From: Polyodon spathula
Taxonomy: Eukaryota; Chordata; Actinopteri; Acipenseriformes; Polyodontidae
Direction: 5' to 3'
DNA: 64,000 nt
Assembly (NCBI RefSeq): GCF_017654505.1
Contig: NC_054558.1
Location: 12,629,278-12,693,277, forward strand
Below the pieces are notes generated by a model that made no database searches, had not been told where the DNA came from, and saw only the letters and a program-made list of their open reading frames with translations. Position 1 is the stretch's first letter. Every line of letters begins with the position of its first letter. Made by a program: the position numbers and the translations under genes. Positions 1-10,732 of this stretch are shown here, in pieces.

Positions 1-105
1 TCTGCCCAGTTCTGAATGCTGTCCAGATCATTTTGAATGGCCTTTACTGCTGCAACAATGTTTTCCACTCCTATTTTTTTTGTCGTCTGCAAATTATAAC
101 ATTTT
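1..105 (-). mobile_element. CR1-type LINE fragment
   Basis: The first hundred bases match, on the minus strand, the reverse-transcriptase C-terminal coding part of the CR1 copies seen again near 7085-7180 and 22680-22785 (same wording around the 'tctgcccagttctgaat' stretch). Homology fades after about 105. It is a short, decayed piece cut by the window edge. Confidence 0.7.
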
Positions 106-843
106 ATAACATTTCCATGCAGATCTTCCGATTTTGGTGTACCGTTGTCGTACCATTTCCGCGTTTCCTGTATTTTTAGGAGGGTTTATAACCAATGTGT
201 CTGTGACCTGAGGTGGGGCTATGCTAAAATCAAGGAGTTAACCCCAAGGTTTCTAATTCTGTGGGTTTGTGTCACAATCTTAATGTTATCTTAGCGTAGT
301 TTTGCAATGATCCTATACATGCGGATATGTATGTTCTACAGGATATTTGTAACACTAAAATAACTGTTGTGCAAAACATCTGAAAGAAATTCCGAAATAT
401 GAATGTCAATTGAAAGAATGTTTGAAGAACGCTTGAAAACCCATTTTCGCTATTTTTTTTTTTTTTAATTTTGGTTTATAAAAAAACAAAAAAACAACAT
501 TAATACTTATGGCTGTAGTTTTTATGAAAACTTTTGAAAATATATTGCTTTCGTATGAATTAACGCTGTCACATATACCGTAAAACAAACGCTTACGAAC
601 TAATTAATGCTATGCAATACATCTTAGGGTTATTTTAAAAACAACACTAGCATGTATCGTCAAAAAAGACGGCGAAGAAAAATGCAAAATACAACCGTGC
701 CAAGTGAAATTTCACAATACAGAAATGCTATATTACTTTAAGAACAAAGTAAAACTGATGAGAATAAATTAGACCTGCGGTCTAAACAGAGCGTGCCTTC
801 CCCACCTCTTTGCTTGAGAGGAGAACAGCAATGTTGTTTAGGA
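106..843. other. AT-rich intergenic DNA, no gene seen
   Basis: No V exon, RSS, transposase or RT homology is visible on either strand. The short minus-strand open frame here runs over an A/T tract and has no family signature. The segment leads into the V1 promoter region. Confidence 0.5.
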
Positions 844-851
844 TGACGTCA
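844..851 (+). promoter_or_regulatory. CRE palindrome TGACGTCA upstream of V1
   Basis: A perfect cAMP-response-element palindrome lies about 220 bp before the V1 start codon. CRE-type sites (ATF/CREB) are an established element of TCR V promoters. V4 and V5 have the related TGACATCA nearer their start codons, which supports a promoter role. Use as a promoter is inferred from sequence and position only. Confidence 0.5.
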
Positions 852-1069
852 CACATAGTGAGGCGTCATTGTGTAAGCTTCCCAATAACCTATGCATGGC
901 GCTGTTCGATTGTAAATGTAAATGTCTTGATCCGAATCTGAATACTTACAGCTAGTAACTGCAGTTTTGATGCTCCAAAGAACAGGCAGGTATCAGAGAA
1001 ATTGTGGCAGTTACTGTTGAACGAGTCTGTTTGTTAGAAGACCCTATCAGTCCTTTTACAGATTGTAAA

Positions 1070-1833
1070 ATGCGACCTGTTTTTATAATTGTGCTTGTGG
1101 AGTTGTTCGGTAAGTTTGAATATACCACTAAAAATAGACTTTAGTTAATTAGTAATTCATTTAGACAACCTTCTTCATTATTTGCATTATTCTTTTAAAT
1201 TGATATTTTCTTTTATAGTTCTGCTTTCTTAGTTAAAAAATAATGTATCAAAATGTAAATTAGTAAATCTGTGGAGACACTTTCAATCTCTATTCATATT
1301 TGCTTTTTTTTGGTAAATACAATGACATTGATTATTTAATACTATACTTTTAAAATCAAATGTACATTTTCTATATACGAAAAAGCAGTCTGTGTTGATG
1401 TAACATGCAATCTGTTGTTATTAATTAGAAAATGAGATACTAGAAGCATGGATGTTTTAGATTTTAGGATTCATTTGTTTATTTAAATTACAATGTCAGT
1501 TTATCATTATTATTATTATTTAGATTTCCTCAGAGGAGACAGCGTAAACCAGACAGCGTTCCCCATAATGGTCAAAGAGGGACAGACTGTTCAAATACCC
1601 TGCAGCTATAAACTCTCCAGCTCCACAAGCGCCAATCTGTTATGGTACCGTCAGTATGCATCGGGATCTATGGAGTTTGTTCTTCTGAAATACACTTCTG
1701 CTGGACAAGTTTATGAAACACCAGGCGCTCTTGGCGAAAGATTCTCCGCTGAAGTAGATTCCCAGCGCTTCACGTTAAGCATCACTCGAGTACTTCTGTC
1801 AGATTCGTTAATGTATTACTGCGCGTTGTGTCC
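1070..1833 (+). CDS. V1: T-cell receptor V segment (TRAV/TRDV-like), apparently intact
   Basis: This is a germline V segment that supplies the CDR1/CDR2 part of a TCR chain. The leader exon (1070-1109) codes for a hydrophobic signal peptide beginning MRPVFIIVLVELF and ends in a phase-1 donor GTAAGT. The V exon starts at 1524 after TAG, which restores the frame DFLRGDSVNQ. The alternative CAG acceptor at 1533 would break the frame. Conserved positions are first Cys in IPCSY, Trp in LLWYRQ, the RFSAEV strand, and second Cys in SLMYYCAL. The end codes for CPTV, where the RSS heptamer is part of the coding end, as in fish TRAV. No stop or frameshift is seen. Assignment to alpha/delta rather than another 23-RSS locus rests on the YYCAL style and is inferred. 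Confidence 0.87.
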
Positions 1834-1872
1834 CACAGTGAAACAGACGATAGTTCATGTCAGCACTAAACT
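1834..1872 (+). promoter_or_regulatory. V1 recombination signal (23-RSS)
   Basis: A perfect heptamer CACAGTG (1834-1840) is followed by 23 bp and a poor nonamer, cactaaact. The weak nonamer predicts low recombination efficiency compared with V2. Confidence 0.7.
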
Positions 1873-2137
1873 GCAGAGCTGAAAGTTGGCATGTTCTCTA
1901 AAATGTGGCTAGAGAACATGCCCACCTGTAGGTTATCCCGTAATACAGTTTTGAAATAGTTCCCAAATGCAATGCTATGAATATCTAATCTTTTGTAATA
2001 CAACATGCTATTTAATTTAATAGAGACTTTCCACGTGCCGTTGATAGCGCAATACATTGCTACAATATAATGTTAAACTAAAAAAAAACTAGTGTGAGAC
2101 AAAGAAACTAATAGGAGCTTCATGAACTTCAGATTAA

Positions 2138-2192
<55 letters not shown>

Positions 2193-2202
2193 TATAATAA
2201 TA
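2138..2202. repeat. (TAA)n microsatellite
   Basis: About 65 bp of TAA repeat with one interruption near the 3' end, lying between V1 and V2. Confidence 0.95.
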
Positions 2203-2450
2203 ATACCTAGAACATTTGGCAAATTTGAAAAACATATTATATCAGTATAAATCTGTGATAATCAAGCCCCGAAAAAATGATATGAACCAGTCAATATGAA
2301 TACACCTTCTGGTTTTAAAGTTCAGATTACGTGTGCCAATCGCTTGCAACCCGGTTGGTCCTCATGCATACTCAGTTTGAAAGCAAACGTGACAAGATAG
2401 AGAGAACTGCTGAGTGTCCCGACACAGACCTCAGTGTAACTGAAGAAGCG

Positions 2451-2882
2451 ATGAGTCTAAGAACGTTTAGTGTACTTCTTTTAGTATGTAAGTAATTATG
2501 ATTCTGTTTTTTTTTTTTTCTTTCTGTAAAATATTATAATATATTGTATTCTAGGTGGACATCATTTAATGTTATCTTTTATTTATTTAAACATTCTAGG
2601 TTGCCAGGGCGATTGTGAAGTATTTCAGAGTGCCAGTATCGAGACACGGGAGTTTAGCAGCGTTCAAATCCAGTGCTATCAAAACGTGTCGAGCAACAAA
2701 CAAATGTTCTGGTACCAGCAGCTGCCGAACAAACCTCCACAGCTTTTCACAACTGGATACAACGATCTGGTTAAACACAAACATTTTGTAATGAATATCA
2801 GCCAGCAAACCCAAACAACCACACTCAGCACAGACCGGATTGAGATGAGTGACGCTTCAGTATATGTGTGTGCCGTGGAGGA
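2451..2882 (+). CDS. V2: divergent T-cell receptor V segment, apparently intact
   Basis: The leader exon (2451-2487) codes for MSLRTFSVLLLV and ends before GTAAGT in phase 1. The V exon starts at 2600 after a TAG acceptor, reading GCQGDCEVFQ. First Cys is in IQCYQN, Trp in MFWYQQ, and second Cys in SVYVCAVE. The framework between CDR2 and CDR3 lacks the usual RFS motif and reads HFVMNISQQTQTTTL, so this segment is clearly in a different family from its neighbours. A second Cys pair candidate sits at the mature N-terminus (CQGDC). No inactivating change is seen. It could be a delta-type or otherwise specialised V; the sequence alone does not decide. Confidence 0.82.
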
Positions 2883-2921
2883 CACAGTACATCATCCACA
2901 TTGCACGGCTGTACAAAAACA
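2883..2921 (+). promoter_or_regulatory. V2 recombination signal (23-RSS), near consensus
   Basis: Heptamer CACAGTA at 2883-2889, exactly 23 bp of spacer, then nonamer ACAAAAACA at 2913-2921. This is one of the two best nonamers in the window, the other being that of V5. Confidence 0.92.
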
Positions 2922-2942
2922 CCACGAAGATTTATCAGTATA

Positions 2943-3287
2943 ACTTTCAGCATGGTTTTTGAAATGTACCAAGAAATCAGAATTATCAATTAGATACATA
3001 CATACGCACACACATACCAAGATACAATTCAATACATATATAAATGCAATTTGAAACCCGCAATCGGGTTTAGATGCAAGATCTCAGGAATATAAAATAC
3101 ACACTACCATACCACTAAAGTTTAGAAAACTCCACTTAAATCTCATGAATGATTCCGCAAAATATTCCTGGGAAAATTCAACAATAATACAGAAATTCAA
3201 CATTACTTTGAAAAACTGCGAAAAGTGAATGAGAATTCGCCCTGAAGTCAGTCTTGTTCCTGTCCACTAGACGGAGCTGTTTAATAA
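2943..3287. other. Intergenic DNA after V2, no gene seen
   Basis: Low-complexity CA-rich and AT-rich DNA with no coding or RSS-like signal. It ends at the TAA target of the following MITE half. Confidence 0.5.
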
Positions 3288-3610
3288 CACCGTGTAACAA
3301 TTTTTTTTTTTTTTTTTTTTTTTGTTCTTGGGTAGTAAGTGTTATTTCCTAATTGCTTATGCCTCAACAGTATAGAAAATGGCTATTATTCCCCACAAAC
3401 TTTGCTTTTGTGACCAGGACAGTGATATTTTGAAATATAACTATTTCCAATGAGAAAACGGGAGCTTTTGTGTCTTTTCGTTCACATAAAGTCAGAAAAA
3501 AACAACATATGAATTCAAATTAACATGTATTTATACTAAAGTAATACAAAAATGACTACAAAAGATTTAGAAGTGAGTAGTTTTTCGAGATTTACAATTA
3601 TACTGTATTA
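3288..3610 (+). mobile_element. Half of a TIR transposon (MITE) of the 20430/50098 family
   Basis: The segment starts CACCGTGTAACAA directly after a TAA and matches the first arm of the elements at 20430-20956 and 50098-50539, up to the loop where their second arm begins. The second arm is missing. In its place lies the C-terminal end of a Tc1 transposase, so the element is a truncated copy. Confidence 0.8.
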
Positions 3611-3614
3611 TACA

Positions 3615-3900
3615 ATTATACTGCCACAACATCTCAATGGGGTTCAGGTCTGGACTTTGACTAGGCCATTCAAAAACTTTAAATTTCTTATTCTTCAACC
3701 ATTTTGATGTAGACTTGCTTGTGTGTTTCAGATCATTGTCTTGCTGCATGACCCAGCTGCGCTTCAGCTTCAGCTCATGGACGGATGGCCTGACATTCTC
3801 CTGTAGAATTCTCTGATACAGAACAGAATTCATGGTTCCTTCAATGATGGCAAGTCGTCCAGGTCCTGATGCAGCAAAGCATCCCCAAGGTATGACACTA
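3615..3900 (-). pseudogene. Tc1-like transposase, C-terminal part (split gene)
   Basis: The minus strand codes for the catalytic end of a Tc1/mariner transposase. The block WPSQSPDLNPIEMLW contains the conserved SPDLNPIE motif around the third acidic residue. The N-terminal part of the same gene resumes at 7458-8040; the cut falls at the insertion point of the LTR element 3901-7452. The very C-terminus and the TIR are missing on the left, where a MITE half abuts. Non-functional. Confidence 0.85.
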
Positions 3901-4304
3901 TGTCACAAAGCCGGCCGAGTGGGTGACATCAGAACCAGGAAGGAATGAAATACACAAAGACAGAACAGATGAATTGAAATGATGAGGCACTTGCTTGCAC
4001 CGGTTTATTGTAAATAAAACAGTTTAAACAGACAAAAAAAACAGGACACGGCACTTTACGCCAAAACAAATAGACATAAACAAAACGAACTACACAGACA
4101 ACACACGGTGAGCAGATATTTAACTTTACGTTCTTTTTACAATTATCTAATACAGAAAATAAACGGTTGCAAAGACAAACAAGACACAGGACATGGCACT
4201 GGTAGCCAAAATAAACAGAACGGACTAACACTAAACAAACATGACGAGCTGATCTTCTTCTTCTTCTTCTTCTTCTTCTTATTCTTCTTCTTCTTCTTCT
4301 TCTT

Positions 4305-4336
<32 letters not shown>

Positions 4337-4385
4337 CTCCTTCTCCAATCCTGTTCTCCACTCACCAAACACCCAACCTCCTCCC
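3901..4385 (-). repeat. Left (3') LTR of family A copy 1, shortened
   Basis: It matches the right LTR from 5877 and the solo LTR at 44333, including a TTC microsatellite at 4255-4333. It lacks the last third of the LTR, after the 'cactcaccaaacacccaac' region, where it joins the interior directly. This suggests an internal deletion. Confidence 0.75.
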
Positions 4386-4389
4386 CTTG

Positions 4390-5762
4390 GTGGGGTTCCG
4401 GCCACAGTTCTTCCTGCTGCGATGCGGAGCAACAGGCAGCCCCAGGCGATGCTGAGCGGCGGGCAACCCCAGGCGATGCTGAGCGGCGGGCAACCCCAGG
4501 CGATGCAGTTCCAGCGACCCCAGGCGATGAGGAGTGGCTGGCAACCCCAGGCGATGCGGAGCGACAAGCCACCCCAGGCAATGCCTGGCAGGCATCCTTG
4601 GGCGAAGCAAGGCAGGCATCCTTGGATGAAGCAAGGCAGGCATCCTTGGGCGAAACAAGGCAGGCATCCTTGGGCGAAGCTAGGCAGGCATCCTTGGGCG
4701 AAGCGAGGCCGGCATCCTTGGGTGAAGCGAAGCAGGGAGTCAGGACAAGCTGGGGTGCGGGTGTTGGCCCTCTTTTCCGCCACTGCGACTGGGCGGTTCT
4801 TCCCCGTGCTTCCCTCAGCAGCCTATACAAGGGCTGCTGAGGACCGCAAGCATCCAGTCCTGGTCCTTCTGGTGCAGGGAGAGGCAGCTCCTGCTCCTCT
4901 CCCCCTGATGGTGATGGAGGCAGAGGCAGCTCCAGCTCCTCTCCTTGTGATGGTGGGGGAAGTGATACCAGCAGGCTTTCATCCTCTGCTGGTGGGGGAA
5001 GTGATGCTGAAACCTCTGCTGGTGGACAGGGACCCAGCAGGCATTCACCCTCTGCTGGTGGACAGGGACCCAGCAGGCATTCACCCTCTGCTGGTGGACA
5101 GGGACCCAGCAGGCATTCACCCTCTGCTGGTGGACAGGGACCCAGCAGGCATTCACCCTCTGCTGGTGGAAATGGACCCAGCAGGCAACAAACCTCTGCT
5201 GGTGGAGGAGGCAGAGGCTGCTCCTGCTGCTCTGCTCCTGGCGGTGGAGGTGGCGGAGGCAGAGGCAGCTCCTGCTGCTCTGCTCCTGCCGATGGAGGTG
5301 GCGGAGGCAGAGGCAGCTCCTGCTGCTCTGCCGGTGGAGGTCTCCCGGCGACAGAGACGGGAGCGGCGTGCAGTCTCCTGGCGACGGAGGTGGGAAGGGC
5401 TTGTAGCCTATCCTTATTACAAGGGACTGGTGCGGCTCTGCCTCTCATGCAGGGGACTGGTGCAGCTCTGCCTCTCTTGCAGGAGACTGGTGCGGCTCTA
5501 AAGACAGCGGTGCGACCTTCCCCTCTGGCGCTGGAGATGGCTCCTCTCCCTCTGGAGGCAACACCAGCAGGCATTCTTCCTCTGCTGGTGGAGACTTGGG
5601 CAATGGATGCTCTGCCTTCATCTTCACCTTCCTCTCCTGGGCCAGTTCTTCCTCTCCCTCTTGGTAGGGGCAGCGCACCACCGGGTGCCTGAACTCCCCA
5701 CAGGCAAGGCACCAGCCTTGGTCCTCTAGACCACCGAGGAGGCCCTCCAGATCGGTAGCCAT
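4390..5762 (-). pseudogene. Zinc-knuckle, repeat-rich Gag-like protein of family A
   Basis: The likely start is the ATG at 5760-5762 (MATDLEGLLGG). Near residue 18 lies a CX2CX4HX4C zinc knuckle, CLACGEFRHPVVRC, the nucleic-acid-binding motif of retroelement nucleocapsids. Acidic and Pro-rich sequence follows, then several blocks of in-frame tandem repeats: a 12-residue unit PPAEGECLLGPC (about 5 copies, 5020-5180), an 8-residue unit SPKDACLA (about 6 copies, 4590-4735), and a 9-residue unit near SPGVARRSA (4420-4575). Repeat periods are multiples of three, so length change keeps the frame. The reading frame shifts near 5450-5500, so this copy looks broken. I do not recognise a named family beyond the knuckle. 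An RNA-binding Gag-like role is inferred. Confidence 0.6.
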
Positions 5763-5854
5763 CTCTCCAGTTCCAGCCTTCCATTTCTTTTTTCTTTTGT
5801 GTGTGTGTGTTTTGCACAAAAACACCTCCCTGGTCTGACGCTTGGAGGCTCTGT

Positions 5855-5874
5855 TTATCCCATGCAGGACACCA
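5855..5874 (-). other. Primer-binding-like site of family A copy 1
   Basis: On the minus strand, two bases inside the right LTR, is TGGTGTCCTGCATGGGAT. It begins with TGG, as needed to pair with a tRNA CCA end, and resembles the site of the Gypsy element at 21683. It marks the interior as minus-strand. Confidence 0.55.
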
Positions 5875-5876
5875 CG

Positions 5877-7452
5877 TGTCACAAAGATGGCCGAGTGGGT
5901 GACTTCAGAACCAGGAAGGAATGAAATACACAAAGACAGAACAGATGAATTGAAATGATGAGGTGCTTGCTTGCACCGGTTTATTGTAAATAAAACAGTT
6001 TAAACAGAGAAAAAAACAGGACACTGCACTTTATGACAAAACAAATAGACATAAACAAAACGAACTACACAGACAACACACGGTGAGCAGATATTTAACT
6101 TTACGTTCTTATTTACAATAATCTAATACCTCCGTCTCCAATCCCGTTCTCCACTCACCGAACACCCAACCCCAAGTGCGTAAAAACATGCTGCTTTTAT
6201 GCAGCTGTACCAAGACTCGATTGCTAATCAATCATTCAATTGGAGTCTCAGTACAACTGCAAGTGAATTCATAAAGTGCAATTCCCCGTGCTCACATATT
6301 ACTTTTTACTTAAGAACATAAGAACATAAGAAAGTTTACAAACGAGAGGAGGCCATTCGGCCCATCTTGCTCGTTTGGTTGTTAGTAGCTTATTGATCCC
6401 AAAATCTCATCAAGCAGCTTCTTGAAGGATCCCAGGGTGTCAGCTTCAACAACATTACTGGGGAGTTGATTCCAGACCCTCACAATTCTCTGTGTAAAAA
6501 AGTGTCTCCTATTTTCTGTTCTGAATGCCCCTTTTTCTAAACTCCATTTGTGACCCCTGGTCCTTGTTTCTTTTTTCAGGCTGAAAAAGTCCCTTGGGTC
6601 GACACTGTCAGTACCTTTTAGAATTTTGAATGCTTGAATTAGGTCGCCACATAGTCTTCTTTGTTCAAGACTGAACAGATTCAATTCTTTTAGCCTGTCT
6701 GCATATGACATGCCTTTTAAGCCCGGAATAATTCTGGTCGCTCTTCTTTGCACTCTTTCTAGAGCAGCAATATCTTTTTTATAGCGAGGTGACCAGAACT
6801 GCACACAATATTCAAGATGAGGTCTTACAAGTGCATTGTACAGTTTTAACATTACTTCCCTTGATTTAAATTCAACACTTTTCACAATGTATCCGAGCAT
6901 CTTGTTAGCCTTTTTTATAGCTTCCCCACATTGCCTAGATGAAGACATTTCTGAGTCAACAAAAACTCCTAGGTCTTTTTCATAGATTCCTTCTCCAATT
7001 TCAATATCTCCCATATGATATTTATAATGTACATTTTTATTTCCTGCATGCAGTACCTTACACTTTTCTCTATTAAATGTCATTTGCCATGTGTCTGCCC
7101 AGTTCTGAATCTTGTCTAGATCATTTTGAATGACCTTTGCTGCTGCAACAGTGTTTGCCACTCCTCCTGCTTTTGTGTCGTCTGCAAATTTAACAAGTTT
7201 GCTTACTATACCAGAATCTAAATCATTAATGTAGATTAGGAATAGCAGAGGACCTAATACTGATCCCTGTGGTACACCACTTGCATGTGAAGTGCTGTGT
7301 AATCCTCGTGCCTAAATACAAATATACATTTTAAACACCTGTGTTACACAGACCTGTTTATATCCTGTGTACCAATGGCTATATACCAACATTTAATACA
7401 CCACACGCAACATATAACAAAAAATACACACAGGGGCGGGCACTTCGTCACA
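5877..7452 (-). repeat. Right (5') LTR of family A copy 1, with CR1 inside
   Basis: The segment aligns to the left LTR from 5877 and to the solo LTR at 44333 in its distal half. It is interrupted by a CR1 LINE at 6312-7278 with flanking ACTT. Confidence 0.8.
6312..7278 (-). mobile_element. 5'-truncated CR1 LINE inside the LTR
   Basis: The minus strand codes for the C-terminal part of a CR1 reverse transcriptase (continuous frame 7161-6382: MANTVAAAKVIQNDL to the stop after GSISY). The 3' tail is the repeated 'cataagaacataagaa' form shared by the copy at 21905. ACTT flanks both sides (6308-6311 and 7279-7282), and the solo LTR at 44333 shows the uninterrupted target. The frame is open over 260 codons, so this is a young or well-conserved truncated copy. 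Confidence 0.9.
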
Positions 7453-7457
7453 CGCTA

Positions 7458-8040
7458 CCACCACCTTGCTTGACCGTTGGTATGAGGTTCTTACTGTGGA
7501 ATGCAGTGTTTCGTTTTCACCAGACATAACGGGGCCCATATTGGCCAAAAAGTTCCAATTTTGACTCATCTGTCCATATAACATTGTTCCAGAACTCTTA
7601 AGGATCATCCAGTTGTTTTTTTTGGCAAACTTGAGATGAACATTCATGCTCTTCTTATTGAGCAGTGGTTTCCGCCCTGCTACTCTGCTACTCTGCCATG
7701 AATCCCATTTTTGCCCAGCGTCTTTCTGATGGTGAAGTCCTGAACACTGACCTTAGCTGAGGTGAGAGAGGCCTGCAGATCCCTGGCTGTTGTTCTAGGG
7801 TTCTTTGTGACTTCGTGGATGATTTTACTCCTTGCTCTTGGAAAGATTTTGGCAGGACGGCCACTCCTGGGAAGATTCACTACTGTGTCAAACTTTCTCC
7901 ATTTGGACAATATGGCTCTGACTGTGGTTTGGTGGAGCCCCAGAGCCTTAGAAATGGCTTTTTAACCCTTTCCAGACTGATAGGCATCAACAACTTTTTT
8001 TCCGGAGGTCTTCAGGAATTTCTTTTAGTCGTGGCATGAT
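7458..8040 (-). pseudogene. Tc1-like transposase, N-terminal part (split gene)
   Basis: The minus strand reads from a start near 8036 (MPRLKEIPEDLRKK) through helix-turn-helix DNA-binding domains (ILSKWRKFDTVVNLPRSGRP, RTTARDLQASL) to the catalytic region. An extra A in the run near 8000 shifts frame early, and a short duplication near 7675-7690 (agtagcag) shifts it again. It continues at 3900 leftwards. Dead gene of the Tc1/mariner family. Confidence 0.85.
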
Positions 8041-8140
8041 CTGCCTCTAGAACCTGTGTGCTGACAACTTCCCTCGACATCTGCTTCATCGCATGAAAGT
8101 TTCCACTGAAGATCTCTGATCAGTTGAAACTGAGGCCAGG

Positions 8141-8238
8141 TTTTCCAGTCAGTTGGACACATCACAGAAGATAACTAGTTTAACAATCGTGAACACGCAG
8201 CTGTGTGATTCTGCAGTGTACCTGTGTGCGCTGAGTAC
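8141..8238 (+). pseudogene. V3: 3' part of a TCR V exon, 5' part lost
   Basis: The frame FSSQLDTSQKITSLTIVNT, then SAVYLCALSTTV, is the E, F and second-Cys part of a V domain. Leader, first Cys and Trp are absent; the sequence upstream is the 5' end of the Tc1 transposase region. The surviving RSS has correct spacing, so this piece was once a V segment cut by transposon activity. Confidence 0.85.
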
Positions 8239-8277
8239 CACGGTGCTGTCTTTACATTACTGCCTTCTACAATAACA
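8239..8277 (+). promoter_or_regulatory. Orphan 23-RSS of V3
   Basis: Heptamer CACGGTG at 8239-8245, 23-bp spacer, nonamer ACAATAACA at 8269-8277. Its target V is truncated, so any joining here would be non-productive. Confidence 0.8.
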
Positions 8278-8634
8278 CAGCCCATTCAGAGTGCACTAAT
8301 TAACCCCTTCACTGGAAAAACACACAAACAACATCATGTGTCTCTTTTATTGTGTTGTTGCGATTTAAACATCTGTTACAATGTTTATGTACAATATGTT
8401 ATTATTAGGTACTTACCAGAGTGAGGAGTTTAAAACAGCAGTCAAATTACAGGGAATATTTGATTCAAAATAAAAATTCAATGAAATAAAAATAATGTTT
8501 TAAATCTTAAGTTAAATGTATATTTATTACTATTGCATTTGTATTGATTAATTGTATTTATTTTTTAGTTTGTTGCTAGTATTGTAGTTTAGAAGTTACA
8601 AGCCACATTACAAGGTGCTGTTGATCCTGTAATA

Positions 8635-8635
<1 letters not shown>

Positions 8636-8720
<85 letters not shown>
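8636..8720. repeat. (CA)n microsatellite
   Basis: About 85 bp of pure CA dinucleotide repeat. Confidence 0.97.
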
Positions 8721-8724
<4 letters not shown>

Positions 8725-8725
<1 letters not shown>

Positions 8726-10340
8726 CGTTTACCTTTAACCCATAGCGGCAAAATAGGCATGGATGGGACAGGCAGAAAGGCAAGTCATATATTATATTTA
8801 TTTGTTTACTGTAAATGGCTTTTCACAAACACATATCTAAACTACAATAATAAAAATTAGATTGTACAGGAAATTCAACATGCACAACATCTAATAAACA
8901 ACCAAACAATGCACACATACCTGCGCTTCAATATGAAGGCTGACAAGGACGTGCTTGTATCAATATAAGGATCTCTCACTGAGTTTTTGTGTGTTTTATT
9001 TCCACAGCAGATGCTATTTATAAACGTTATATTAGGCTTAAAATGTTTTAAATGTGTTGTAATGTATGACCCCTTACCGAATAAGCACATTGTATGTGTG
9101 CATAAAGACATGACTACGAACGAAACTTCCGCTTAACGAAACTGTAGCGTGTGTGCCCCTGGTGCCGAGAACCAGCGACCCGAATCAAAACCGCAGAGAA
9201 AATAAAAAATATAATAAATACAAAAAAATAAATAAAAACATTACAGTGTGATTACGATCATTACATAAAGTTTAAGGGATATTTTCATCAAGCATTTACC
9301 ACCGTGGTTTTATAGTTGGTCTGACATTGTCCTTCTTTCTGCTCTTTTTAAACCCAAAGTGTGGAGTAAGGCTTGACGTTAAAATCGACGAACACAATAA
9401 AGAAAAGCGGAGTGAATATTGTGTTGTGGGTATAATTACTACAAGGATTTCCTACAGCATCCAGGAGATTGTGTTCCTCTGAATCTGCTATTTGTTTCTT
9501 GTTTTTCATTAGACATGTGCCAAGCAGATATAATAAACTCGGTCTTAAAAGAAAAATATGCTTAATAAATCCCTATACACTGCCCTGAATTGTGTTTAGA
9601 AACTACCCGCATTAAACAGCATACATTGTTCTGTAAACTGGTTGATAAACTCAGTCAATATATGACAACAAATAAGCAATTGATACATTTAATCTCCTTT
9701 GCGTTTCGTAGATGACCGTTTCAGCACCGCAGAGAGCGTCGACTGTATCTTCGATTAAGTCATTCAAGTATCGATAATACAAACCTCCTTTTACCTATAT
9801 CGCAGAAATTGAATTGAACAAATGGCTGAATGGACGAGCATTGCATGTAGCAGGTACCTTGATTGAGCAGGACCCTGCTCACTGCACCTCGCACACAGGT
9901 CAGCACAGTGAGTCCTATTCATCAATGTGTTCGACCCAACATCCCTTACTAAGGGAGAGCTTACGGCTGTTTTCAGAGATTATGACACATCAAAGCCGCC
10001 TTTTACATTTTTCAATACCCAAGTTTTTAAAATATATCTTGTTTTCCTAGTTTACACATCACGACACGTGCCAGTTAGTAGTTAGCAGTTAATCATATTT
10101 AATGCATTTTTTAACTAACCTATACCCTCCCTAGAGATAACTGACTAATGAGAAAAAGGCTTTCTGATCCTCGTCTTTTGAAAAAAGGACTCTTCGGGAA
10201 AAACAAACTCTCAAAAGCTACACATTGCTGAATGTAGCCCATTGTCACTTCAGCACGCCCTTTGCAGAATATGCGAGGTACTACTGAGCACTGATGCGCT
10301 CAGTAATTCATTCAATGATCAGCCTGTAACAAATACCAAC

Positions 10341-10341
<1 letters not shown>
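8725..10341. other. Intergenic DNA, no gene seen
   Basis: No V exon, RSS or transposon protein homology is found on either strand. The open frames are short and lack family signatures. Confidence 0.45.

Positions 10342-10417
<76 letters not shown>
10342..10417. repeat. (AT)n microsatellite
   Basis: About 76 bp of uninterrupted TA/AT repeat. Confidence 0.97.
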
Positions 10418-10418
<1 letters not shown>

Positions 10419-10665
10419 CTGCGGTGTTTTAGTTTGCAAAAAACTCCTAAAGGCTGTCAGCCTTACCCACATTAATTGTATGTTTCATCGGGAAACACTG
10501 TTCTATATTTAAATGAGAAACATGTATGTAAATGACGGGTTTTACGTCACGGCAGTTCCCAAAATAACAAGAAGTGCCAGAGTGAGACATCCTGTAATAC
10601 AAATAATCATAATTATAATCAACGATGTGATCAAATGGATAAATGTAATTTCAAAATGTTGTTTT

Positions 10666-10673
10666 TAATAATA

Positions 10674-10730
<57 letters not shown>
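10666..10730. repeat. (AAT)n microsatellite
   Basis: About 65 bp of AAT repeat. Confidence 0.95.

Positions 10731-10732
<2 letters not shown>

Larger units (their letters stand above)
3901..7452 (-). mobile_element. Non-autonomous LTR retroelement, family A, copy 1
   Basis: The element starts TGTCACAAAG and ends CGTCACA, so its ends are TG...CA. It is flanked by CACTA (3896-3900) and CGCTA (7453-7457), a 5-bp target duplication with one mismatch, inside a Tc1 transposase gene. It has two LTRs. The left one is 3901 to about 4385. The right one is 5877-7452 and contains a CR1 insertion. The interior reads on the minus strand: a primer-binding-like site next to the right LTR, then one repeat-rich zinc-knuckle ORF. 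There is no room for pol, so the element must be moved by proteins of another element. The solo LTR at 44333-44967 defines the family's LTR ends independently. Confidence 0.82.

Noticed and set aside
4108..5501. Long + strand open frames across the family A element
   Set aside because: They are shadows of the repeat-rich minus-strand frame and of the TTC microsatellite; the knuckle, primer site and LTR polarity all point to the minus strand.
8589..8783. Poly-Val-Cys and other dinucleotide-repeat proteins (also at 42806-43068, 47206-47484, 53630-53885)
   Set aside because: Translations of CA/TA microsatellites, not genes.
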